64,000 bases of DNA from Acanthornis magna (taxonomy: Eukaryota; Chordata; Aves; Passeriformes; Acanthizidae): positions 783,968 to 847,967 of the forward strand of contig JAWUZG010000352.1 in assembly GCA_036785705.1 (NCBI GenBank), written 5' to 3'. This document shows, one piece after another, positions 31,201 through 43,200 of this stretch (its first letter is position 1; the number at the start of each line of letters is the position of its first letter). The notes beneath the pieces are model-generated. The model ran no database searches. It saw only the letters and a list, made by a program, of their open reading frames with translations, and had not been told where the DNA came from. The position numbers were made by a program, and so were the translations under genes.

Positions 31201-34200
31201 TCAGGCGTGGAGGCAGCGCTGCCGCTGCCCGGGGTTTGTTTGTGCTTGGCGGCGAAATCCAGGTCGGGGATGGCCTTCATGAGCTCGGCCTGGGTCTCCT
31301 CCAGGAGTCGGTTGATGTCCTTGGCGCTGTACTGGGTGAGCGCCGCCCGCTTCTCCTCCCAGTCCCGCTCGGCCGCCTGCGGACACAGCGATGCCTTGGG
31401 ATTTAAATTCTATATTTTTTGTGTACCTGTAATCTGTGATTTTTAATGTGTAACTCTAGGCTCCGTCCAGGGCGCTGAGCTGCTGTTCTCTCATTTTTGG
31501 AGAAAATAATTCCTCTCTAAGATTGAACCTCAAGGACACCTCAGTGTCTCAGGCCCCGAGATATGGAAACAGCAGTGAATTAATTGGGGGAGCAAACTTG
31601 GAGTAATTAACTTCATCACCTGAAGCTGTAATTGGAGGGTTAAACCTCAATACGCAAATGGACAGAACTTATAAAGTATGAAAAACCCTTGACCTTATAA
31701 AAAACTTCAAAAGTATGAAAAACTCGTGACCTTATAAAAAACTTATAAAGTATGAAAAACTTGTGACCTTATAAAAAACTTCAAAAGTATGAAAAACTCA
31801 TGATTCGCTGTCCATTTTGGGTGTAGCTGTGATTGCCCTCAATGCACCTGAAGGCCTTCAATAAATTTAACTGATTTTTATTCTCTTAACTTTGTCCAGC
31901 CTCTGCTTTAGGTCAGCCCCTCAAGGCATCACCAGAGCCACCCCATCGAGGAGGAGGAGGAGGAGGATGGATGCAGTTCCTGTTCATTTCTCCCCAGGAC
32001 CATGGATGGATCCTCCAGAGGAGCCCCCAAATCGAGTAGGCAGATGGACAGAGATCCTGCTCCCATTTTGGCCCAGAACCATGGACAGACCCTCCAGAGA
32101 AGCCCCCAAATCGAGGAGGAGGAGGGTGGACAGAGGTCCCATCCCCATTTTGACCTGGAGCATGGACAGACCCTCCAGAGGAGCCCCCAGAACGTGGAGG
32201 ATGAGGAGGAGGATGGACAGAGATCTCATTCCCATTTTGGCCCAAGGTCATGGACAGACCCTCCAGAGGAGCCCCCACATCGAGGAGGATGAGGAGGATG
32301 GACAGAGCTCCCATTCCCATTTTCTGCCAGAACCATGGACAGACCCTCCAGAGACGCTCCCAGATTGAGGAGGAGGATGGACAGAGCTCCCATTCCCACT
32401 TTCCCCCAGGACCATGGACAGACCCTCCAGAGAAGCCCCCAGATTGAGGAGGAGGATGGACACAGCTCCCGTTCCCACTTTCACCCAGGACCATGGACAG
32501 GCCCTCCAGAAGAGCCCCCAAATCGAGGAGGATGAGGAGGATGGACAGAGCTCCCATCCCCATTTTCTTCCAGAACCATGGACAGATCCTCCAGAGAAGT
32601 CCCCAAATCGAGCAGGAGGATGGACAGAGCTCCCATTCCCATTTTCCCCCAGGACCGTGGACAGATTCTCCAGAGGAGCCCCCAAATCGAGGAGTAGGAT
32701 GAACACAGTTCCCATCCCCATTTCCCCCCAGGACCATGGACAGACCCTCCAGAGGATCCCCCACACCGAGACCCCCCCAGGCCGGGCTCTCACCTCCACG
32801 GACACGGCCTTGTCCGCGCTCTTCTTGCTGGGGGTCTCGGGCCCCGTCTGCGTCTTGGCAGGCACCATCTCCGGGGCTCGCGAGGGGTTATTGCTCTTGC
32901 CGGGGTGGCCCTGGGGCTGCGGGGGGCTGTGCCCGAAGCCCAGGGGCTCGGGGGTGGCCGTCAGGTGGTGCAGGCTCACGGGGGGGCTGGTGGGCATGTC
33001 CAGCTCCAGCCCTTTGCTGAAGTCCGACTCCAGGGCCACCTTCTTGGGGGACTGGCTCAGGCTGCCCGGGGAGCTCCACACGCCCTCGTCCACTTGCCTG
33101 GGGTGGAGAGGGGGCACTGAGGGGCGGCGGGGCACTGGGGGGGTCAAAAAATCCTGAAGGTCGAGGGGCTCTGAGGTCTGGGAAGGGCTTGATGCTGTTT
33201 TAGGGACTGGGGGGTCACAAAATCCTGAAGGTCGAGGGGCTCTGGGAAGGGCTCAATGTTGTTTTAGGGACGGGGGGGGACACAAAATCTTGAAGTTTCA
33301 GGGGTTCTGAGGTCTGGGAAGGGCTCGATGAGATTTTAGGGACCAGGGGGGTCACAAAATCCTGATCTCCTGAAGGTCGAGGGGCTCTGGGAAGGGCTCG
33401 ATGCTATTTTAGGGACCAGGGGGGTCACAAAATCCTGAAGGTCAGGGGGCTCTGGGAAGGGCTCGATGAGATTTTAGGGATGGGGGGAGTCACAAAATCC
33501 CAAAGCTAGAGGAGCTCTGGGAAGGGCTCGATGAGATTTTAGGGACTGGGGGCGGTCACAAAATCCTGATCTCCCAAAGCTCGAGGGGCTCTGGGAAGGT
33601 CTCGATGTTGTTTTAGGGACCAGGGGGACACAAAATCCTGACGTTTGAGGGGTTCTGAGGTCTGGGAAGGGCTTGATGTTGTTTTAGGGACTGGGGGGTC
33701 ACGAAATCCCAAAGCTAGAGGAGCTCTGGGAAGGGCTCGATGAGATTTTAGGGACTGGGGGCAGTCACAAAATCCTGATCTCCTGAAGCTCGAGGGGCTC
33801 TGGAAAGGACTCGATGCTATTTTAGGGACTGGGGGGGTCACAAAATCCCAAAGCTTGAGGGGCTCTTGGTTCTGGGAAGGGCTCGATGAGATTTTAGGGA
33901 CTGGGGGGGGGGGTCACAAAATCCCAGACCTTGAGGGGCTCTGGGGGGGTCAAAAAATCCTGAAGGTCGAGGGGCTCTGAGGTCTGGGAAGGGCTCGATG
34001 AGGTTTTAGGGACTGGGGGGAGGTCACAAAATCCCAAAGTTCGAGGGGGTCTGGGTTCTGGGCAGGGCTCGATGAGATTTTAAGGACCTGGGGGTCACAA
34101 AATCCTGATCTCCTGAAGCTCGAGGGGCTCTGGGAAACGTTCGATGTTGTTTTAGGGATCAGGGGGACACAAAATCCTGAAGTTTGAGGGGTTCTGAGGT

Positions 34201-37200
34201 CTGGGAAGGGCTCGATGCTGTTTTAGGGACTGGGGGTTCACAAAATCCTGATCTCCTGAAGCTCGAGGGGCTCTGGAAAGGACTCAATGCTATTTTAGGG
34301 ACTGGGGGGAGGTCACAAAATCTCAAAGCTCGAGGCGATATGGGGTCTGGGAAGGGCTCGATGAGGTTTTAGGGACCAGGGGGATTACAAAATCCTGATC
34401 TCCCGAAGCTCGAGGGGCTCTGGGAAGGGCTCGATGCTATTTTAGGGACTGGGGGGTCACAAAATCCTAAAGCCCAAGGGGCTCTGGAGTCTGGGAAGGG
34501 CTCGATGAGATTTTAGGGACTGGGGGGGGGTCTCAAAATCCCAAAGCTCAAGGGGCTCTGGGAAGGGCTCGATGAGATTTTAGGGACCAGGGAGGGTCAC
34601 AAAATCCCAAAGCTCGAGGGGCTCTGGGAAGGGCTCGATGCTGTTTTAGGAACTGTGGGGGACCACAAAATCCCAAAGCTCAAGGCGATATGGGGTCTGG
34701 GAAGGGCTCGATGAGGTTTTAGGGACCAAGGGGGTCACAAAATCCCGAAGCTCGAGGGGGTCTGGGAATGGCTCGATGCCGTTTTAGGGCCGAGCTCCTC
34801 TACCTCTCCACCCTCAAAACCTCGCGGGAAATCGGCTCTCCCCAAACCCTCCCCCTCCATCAGATCTGGCTGGAACTGCCCTCGGGATCGCGGAGTTATT
34901 AGGGACGAGGATGACAGGCGCTGCGTGATCCTACAAGTTCATTTCCCCGGAAAACCAGGCGAGCGCGGAGCCGCGGGCGATCCCGAAAGGTCTCCTAATG
35001 GGATTGGGCAGGTCGGGAGAGGATTTTTCCCCAAGAACAATTTCCCCGGGAATTCAGATTTTCCCTCGGGAAAGAGGTTTCTGATCTCGCCGAGGGCTGT
35101 CCCTCCATCCTGATGGACAATCCTGCTTTTTTTTTTTTCAAAATATAGGGAAAATTGGGATTTCCCACTATGAGGATGTACAGTCCCGCTTTTTTTGGAG
35201 GGATAAGGAAAATTTGGGTTCCCACCAGCCCGATGTACAATCCCACTTTTTTTTCAAAAATATAAGGAAAATTGGGATTTCCCACTATGAGGATGTACAA
35301 TCCCACTTTTTTCCAAAAATATAAGGAAAATTGGGATTTCCCACTATCCTGATGTACAATCCCACTTTTTTTTGAAGGAATAAGAAGGGTTCCCACCCAC
35401 ACCCGGAAAGGACCGAGGGTATTTTTGGGGTCCTTTAGCAGAAAAACGAGGCTTTCACCAACACCGCTCCTACCCCAAGAGTTTGGGACGCGCGCAGAGA
35501 ACGCGGCGCGGAGGTGTGGGGACAAAGGGACACCGTGGGGACAAAGGGACACTCGGGGCTCACCTGCGGATCTGCGCCAGCGTGTCGGTGACGGTTTTGC
35601 AGCGCTTGAGGAGCCCATCCAGGCGGTTGGGCTCCTCCTTGAGGAACTTGACGGCCTCCACCTCCACCCGCAGCACCACGCGCATCTTGCTCTGCAGGCT
35701 GGGGAATTGCGCTGCCAGGGGACACCGGTGTCACCGCCGTGGCCGTCCTGGTGCCCGGCGGGCACTGCCAGGGTGGCCACGCCGGCCAGGACCTGGTGGC
35801 CATCACGGCCGGGGCGTGGATGCCCTGACAGGTGGAGGGGGGCAAGGGAGAACCTGGAGAATCCTATGGGCAATGGAACACCTGGAGAATCCCAGGAGGA
35901 ACGGAAAACCTGGAGAATCCCAGGGGGAATGGAAACCTGGAGAATCCCAGGGGCAAACAGAAAAATCCAGGGGGAATGGAAAACCTGGAGAATCCCAGGG
36001 GCAATGGAAAACCTGGAGAATCCCAGGTGTAAATACCCAAATCCAGGGGGAATGGAAAACCTGGAGCATCCCAGGGGCAGACACAAAAATCCAGAGGGGA
36101 TGGAAAACCTGGAGAATCCCAGGGCCAAGCACAAAAACCCAAAGGGAATGGAAAACCTGGAGAATCCCAGGTGGAAACATGAAAATCCAGAGGGAAGGGA
36201 CAACCTGGAGCGTCCCAGGGGCAGACACAAAAATCCAGGGGCAATGGAAAACCTGGAGCATCCCAGGGGCAGTGGAAAACCTGGAGAATCCCAGGGGAAA
36301 ACAAAAAAATCCAGGGGGAATGGACAACCTGGAGCGTCCCAGGGGCAGACACAAAAATCCAGGACAACTTGGAACATGCCAGGTGGAAATACTCAAATCC
36401 AGGATAAACTGGAGAATCCCAGGTGCCAACACAAAAATCCAGAGGGGATGGCAAACCTGGAGAATCCCAAGTGCAAATATCAAAATCCAGGAGCAAGGGA
36501 CAGCCTGGAGCGTCCCAGGGGAAAACAAAAAAATCCAGGGGGAATGGAAAACCTGGAGAATTCCATGTGCAAACTTGAAAATCCAGGGGGAATGGAAAAC
36601 TTGGAGCATCCCAGGGACAAACACAAAAATCCAGACCAAACTGGAGAATCCCAGGTGCAAACACAAAAATCCAGAGGGAATGGAAAACCTGGAACATCCC
36701 AGGGGCAAACACAAAAATCCAGACCAAACTGAAGCATCCCAGGTGCAAACACCCAAACCCAGGGGCAAGAACAACCTGGAGCATCCCAGGGCCAAGCACA
36801 AAAACCCAAAGAGAATGGAAAACCTGGAGAATGCCAGGTGGAAACACCCAAATCCAGAGGCAATGGAAAACCTGGAGCATCCTGGGGCAATGGAAAACCT
36901 GGAGAATCCCAGGTGCCAACACAAAAATCCACGGGGAATGGAAAACCTGGAGCATCCCAGGGACAAACACAAAAATCCAGACCAAACTGGAAAATTCCAA
37001 GTGCAAACACAAAAATCCAGAGGGAATGGAAAACCTGGAACATCCCAGGGGCAAACACAAAAATTCAGACCAAACTGAAGCATCCCAGGGGCAAACACCC
37101 AAACCCAGGGGCAAGAACAATCTGGAGAATCCCAGAGGCAAACACATAAAATCAGAGGGAATGGAAAACCTGGAGAATTCCATGTGCAAACATGAAAATC

Positions 37201-40200
37201 CAGAGGGAATGGAAAACCTGGAGCATCCCAGGGGCAAACACAAAAATCCAGACCAAACTGGAGAATCCCAGGTGCTAACACATAAAATCAGAGGGAATGG
37301 AAAACCTGGAACATCCCAGGGACAAACACGCAAATCCAGAGGGAACGGAAAACCTGGAGAATTCCATGTGCAAACTTGAAAATCCAGGGGGAATTGAAAA
37401 CCTGGAGAATCCCAGATGGAAACACCCAGATCCAGGGGCAACGGATAAACTGGAGCATCCCAGGGACAAACACAAAAATCCAGACCAAACTGGAGAATCC
37501 CAGGTGCAAACACATAAAATCAGAGGAAATGGAAAACCTGGAACATCCCAGGGGCAAACACAAAAATCCAGACCAAACTGAAGCATCCCAGGTGCAAACA
37601 CCCAAACCCAGGGGCAAGAACAACCTGGAGCATCCCAGGGCCAAGCACAAAAATCCAGAAGGAATGGAAAACCTGGAGAATGCCAGGTGGAAACACCCAA
37701 ATCCAGAGGCAATGGAAAACCTGGAGCATCCTGGGGCAATGGAAAACCTGGAGAATCCCAGGTGCCAACACAAAAATCCACGGGGAATGGAAAACCTGGA
37801 GCGTCCCAGGGACAAACACCAAAATCCAGACCAAGCTGGAGAATCCCAAGTGCAAACACATAAAATCAGAGGGAATGGAAAACCTGGAGAATTCCATGTG
37901 CAAACATGAAAATCCAGAGGGAATGGAAAACCTGGATAATGCCAGGAGCAATGGAAAACCTGGAGAATCCCAGGGGCAAACACAAAAATCCAGAAGGAAT
38001 GGAAAACCTGGATAATGCCAGGAGCAATGGAAAATCTGGAGAATCCCAGGGGCAAACACAAAAATCCAGACCAAACTGAAGCATCCCAGGGGCAAACACC
38101 CAAACCCAGGGCAGCCCGGAGCATCCTCCAGGCAGGGCTGGAGCAGGGAAACCCCGGAAGGTTCTGCTGTCCCCCCCAGCCCCCTCCTCACCCTTCAGGT
38201 CTGTCAGGGTCTCCCCGAGCTGCTTGAGCACCACGGCCTTCTCCTCCAGCTCCTGCACCGGGATCAGGCGGTGGTTGTGGGCCAGGTCCTTCTGGATCTT
38301 CTCCACGGATTTCTCCAGGTCGCTGTGAGGGCAGGGGAGGGTGGCGGTGTCACCGGGGGTGTCACTAGGGTGTCACTGGGGTGTCACTGGGGTGTCACTG
38401 GGGTGTCACTGGGGGTGTCGCTGGGGGTGTCGCTGGGGGTGTCATTGGGGTGTCACTGGGGTGTCACTGGGGGTGTCGCTGGGGTGTCACTGGGGTGTCA
38501 CTGGGGTGTCACTGGGGTGTCACCGGGGGTGTCGCTGGGGGTGTCACTGGGGTGTCACTGGGGGTGTCGCTGGGGGTGTCACTGGGGTGTCATTGGGGTG
38601 TCACTGGGGTGTCACTGGGGGTGTCACTGGGGTGTCACCGGGGGTGTCACTGGGGGTGTCACCGGGGGTGTCATTGGGGGTGTCGCCGAGGGTGTCACCG
38701 GGGGTGTCACTGGGGATGTCGCTGGGGGTGTCACTGGGGGTGTCACTGGGGTGTCACCGGGGGTGTCACTGGGGGTGTCACTGGGGGTGTCACTGGGGTG
38801 TCACCAGGGGTGTCACCGGGGGTGTCACTGGGGTGTCACTGGGGTGTCACGGGGTGTCACCGGGGGTGTCACTGGAGGTGTCACCGAGGGTGTCGTCGGG
38901 GTGTCACTGGGGTGTCACTGGGGGTGTCGCTGGGGATGTCACGGGGGGTGTCGCTGGGGGTGACACTGGGGGTGTCACCGGGGGTGTCGCTGGGGGTGGA
39001 GGACCCCGAGGGTGGCAGGTCCCCATGCAGGAGAGGGGAGGGGACCATGGGCTGGGGTCTTTTCGTGTGCAGGGACGTGGGCACTGCCTGGGGACCTGTC
39101 CTCACGCCCCCACTGCCTGGGGACCCCTCCCCATTCAGGGATGTGGTCATTGGGCTGGGGACTATCCTCATTTGGGGATGGGGTCACTCTTTTGGGGACC
39201 CCTCCTCATTCAGGGGTGTGGTCATTGGGCTGGGGACTTCTCGTGCTAGCCTGGGGACCCTCCTTCATGCAGGGATGTGGTCACTATTTTGGGGACCCCT
39301 CCTCATTCAGGGGTGTGGTCACTATTTTGGGGACTCTCCTCATTCACGGATGTGGTCACTATTTTGGGGACCCCTCCTCATTCAGGGGTGTGGTCACTGG
39401 GTTAGGGACCCCTCATGCAGGGACACGGTCACTACATTGGGACCCCTCCTCCTGCATGGACCTCACTGTGTGGGGACATGTCCCCATTTTGGGACGTGGT
39501 CATTGGGCTGGTGACCTTCCTGAATCCAGGACATGCTCCATGCACGGGGACCCCTCCCCATTTGGGGCCATGCCCTGGCACTCCGAGCTGCCACTCTGTG
39601 CCCAGGGAGGGTCTGTCCTGTCCCCTGGAGTGTGGGGAGGGTCTGTCCTGCCCCCTGGAGTGTGGGGAGGATCTATCATGTGGGGAGGGTCTGTCTTGTC
39701 CCCTGGAGTGTGGGGAGGGTCTGTCCCATCCCCTGATGTGTGGGGAGGGTCTGTCCTGTTCCCTGTCATGTAGGGAGGGTCTGTCCTGTCCCCTGATGTG
39801 CAGGAAGGGTCTGTCGTGTGGTGAGGGTCTGTCCCAACCCCCGGAGTGTGGGGAGGGTCTGTCTTGTCCCCTGGCATGTAGGGAGGGTCTGTCCCATCCC
39901 CTGATGTGTGGGGAGGGTCTGTCCTGTTCCCTGTCATGTAGGGAGGGTCTGTCCTGTCCCCTGATGTGCAGGAAGGGTCTGTCGTGTGGTGAGGGTCTGT
40001 CCCAACCCCCGGAGTGTGGGGAGGGTCTGTCTTGTCCCCTGGCATGTAGGGAGGGTCTGTCCCACCCCCTGGAGTGTGGGGACGGTCTGTCCATCCCCTG
40101 ATGTGCGGGGAGGGTCTGTCATGCAGGGAGGGTCTGTCTTGTCCCCTGGCGTGCAGGAGGGTCTGTCCCATGCCCTGGATTGTGGGGAGGGTCTGTCCCA

Positions 40201-43200
40201 CCCCCTGATGTGCAGGGAGGGTCTGTCCCATCCCCTGATGTGTGGGGAGGGTCTGTCCATCCCCTGATGTGTGGGGAGGGTCTGTCCCACCCCCTGGAGT
40301 GTGGGGAGGGTCTGTCCCACCCCCTGGAGTGTGGGGAGGGTCTGTCCTGTCCCCTGATGTGTGGGGAGGGTCTGTCCCATGCCCTGGTGTGTGGTGAGGG
40401 TCTGTCCAACCCCTGGAGTGCGGGGAGGGTCTGTCATGCGAGGAGGGTCTGTCTTGTCCCCTGGCATGTAGGGAGGCTCTGTCCCACCCCCTGATGTGTG
40501 GGGAGGCTCTGTCCCACCCCCTGGCACGCAGGAGGGTCTGCCCCACCCCCTGGGGTCCCGTCCCCCCCCGGCCGGGCTCACTTGAGCTGCTGCGTGATCA
40601 GCTCCTCCTCGTTGAGGTAGCGCAGCCTCTCCTCCTCCACCAAGCTGCGCTGGCGCTGCAGAGGGTCCTCGTGCTTGCGCATGGTGTCCGTCACCCGCAC
40701 GCTGATCTCCGTCTCCGTGCGCCGCAGCAGCGTCTTCACCGTCTCCTGGTTCTGCAGCTGCGGGGACCAGGAGGAGGAGGAGGGGGTCAGGTGGGGAGAG
40801 ACCCCCAGGATGGGAAATGGGACCCCACGGGATGGGAAATGGGACCCCCTTGGAGACACCCCCCAGGATGGGAAATGGGACCCCCTCGGGATGAAGAATG
40901 GGATCTGATGGGAGAGACCCCCCTGGGATGGGAAATGGGACCCCATGGGATATCCTCTCCCCCGGGATGGGAAATGGGATCCCATGGGATAGACCTCATG
41001 GGATGGGAAATGGGGGGTCCCAAGGAGAGACTCCCCAGGATGGGAAATGGGACCTGGTGGGAGAGACCACCCGGGATGGGAAATGGGGGGTCCCAGGTAG
41101 AGACCCCCCCGGATGGGAAATGAGACCCCCTTGGAGGGACCAACTGGGATGGGAAATGGGAACCTCATGGGAGAGACCACCTGGGATGGGAAATGGGAGC
41201 CCCTTGGAAAGACCCCCCAGAATGGGAAATGGGACCCCCTTGGAGAGACCCCACGGGATGGGAAATGAAACCGCATGGGAGAGACCCCCCGGGATGGGAA
41301 ACAGGACCCCCTTAGAGGAACAAACTGGGATGGGAAATGGGGGGTCCCAGGGGGAGACCCCCCGGGATGGGAAATGGGAGCCCCTTGGAAAGACCGTCCA
41401 GTATGGGAAATAGGATCCCATGGGATAGACCTCATGGGATGGGAAATGGGAGGGTCCCAGGGAAAGACCCCTTGGGATGGGAAATGGGACCCCATCCCAC
41501 CCCAGTCAGAGCTCCAGGAAAAGGGGATTTTCCTGTCCCACCCCAATAAGAGCTCCGGGAAAGGGGAATTTCCCATCTCACCCCATTAAGAGCTCCAGGA
41601 AAAGGGGATTTTCCTGTCCCACCCCAATAAGAGCTCCAGGAAAAGTGGATTTTCCCATCCCACCCCAATAAGAGCTCCAGGAAAAGGGGATTTTCCCATC
41701 CCACCCCAATAAGAGCTCCAGGAAAAGGTGATTTTCCCGTCCGACCCCAATAAGAGCTCCAGGAAAAGGGGATTTTCCCGTCCCACCCCATTAAGAGCTC
41801 CAGGAAAAGGGGATTTTCCCATCCCACCCCATTATGAGCTCCAGGAAAAGGTGATTTTCCCATCCCACCCCAGTAAGATCTGGTTCTGACCGGGGGTCCC
41901 CCCCAGCCCAGGCGCCCACCTGCAGCTTCCTGAGCTGCTGCAGCTGGTTGCGGAGGTCGCTGGCGTTCTGCTGCAGGTCGTGCAGGTGCAGCTGCATGTG
42001 CAGGCGGGTGATGGCCGTGGGCTGTCCCGCGGGGGTGCTGGTGGCCGAGGGTGGCGGCGGCGCGGGCACAGGGGTCCCCATGCCACTGCGGCTGGTGGCT
42101 GCGGGGGGGACAAGCGGAGGCTGCTGAGGGTGGCACCCACCCCAGGACAAGTCTCGGTGACCGTTCCTCCTCTGTCCCCACGCCATCCATCGGCGCTGGT
42201 GGTCTCCAAATCCCCCCCATCCACTCTGCCCCTCCTCACTCGCTCGAAGAGGTCACCCCAGAGCAGGGTGGGGGGGTCCCGCTGGGTGCCAGGACATGGG
42301 GGGGCTGCACAGCCCACCCCAAGACACCCAGGGGGCGGAGGGGGCGTCCTGCAGGGCTGGGGGTCACTCACAGACTGAAGGGGGGGTCCCTCTGGGTGCC
42401 AGGACATGGGGGGGCTGCACAGCCCACCCCAAGACACCCACAGGAGGTCCTGAAGGACCAGGGGTCACTCACACGCTGATGGGGGGGGGTCCCGCTGGGT
42501 GCCAGGACATGGGGGGGCTGCACAGCCCACCCTGGGACACCCATAGGGGCGTCCTGCGGGGTCGGGGGTCACTCACACGCTGATGGAGGGGGGTCCCTCT
42601 GGGTGCCAGCATATGGGGGGGCTGCACAGCCCATCCCGAGTCACCCAGGGGGCGGAGGGGGGCGGTCCTGCAGGGCTGGGGGTCACTCACAGACTGAAAG
42701 GAGGGGTCCTGCTGGGTGCCAGGACATGGGGGGGGCTGCACAGCCCACCCTGGGTCACCCACAGGGGGGTGCTGCGGGGCCGGGGTCACTCACATACTGA
42801 AGGGGGGGTCCTGCTGGGTGCCAGGACATGGGGGGGCTGCACAGCCCACCCCGAGACACCCACAGGGGGGTCCTGCAGGGCCGGGGGTCACTCACACGCT
42901 GACGGGGGTGTCCCGCCGTTGGTGGCTTCTGTCTTCTCACTGCGATGGAAGAGAGGAGGGCAGTGAGTGGGGGTTGGTGTCCCCTGCGAGGGGGACAGGC
43001 CCCTCAGGAGGGACACCCCAGCCGGATTTCACAGCCCCCCTGGGGTCCCAGCTGCCCTCACCTGGGGGTCTCAGCCTCGGAGCCGCGGAGCAGCGCGCTC
43101 TGCACCAGCCCGGTCAGGCTGGCGATCTGCTTCTCCATGGCCTCCATCCGCTCCCTGCGCCGGGAGAGGGACGGCGACAGGTCAGGGGCTGGATCTGCCA

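Noticed and set aside
35483..37513. Open frames of 435-549 codons on both strands
   Set aside because: The 48-bp unit is a multiple of three and lacks stops, so repeats stay open. It is intronic to SRCIN1.
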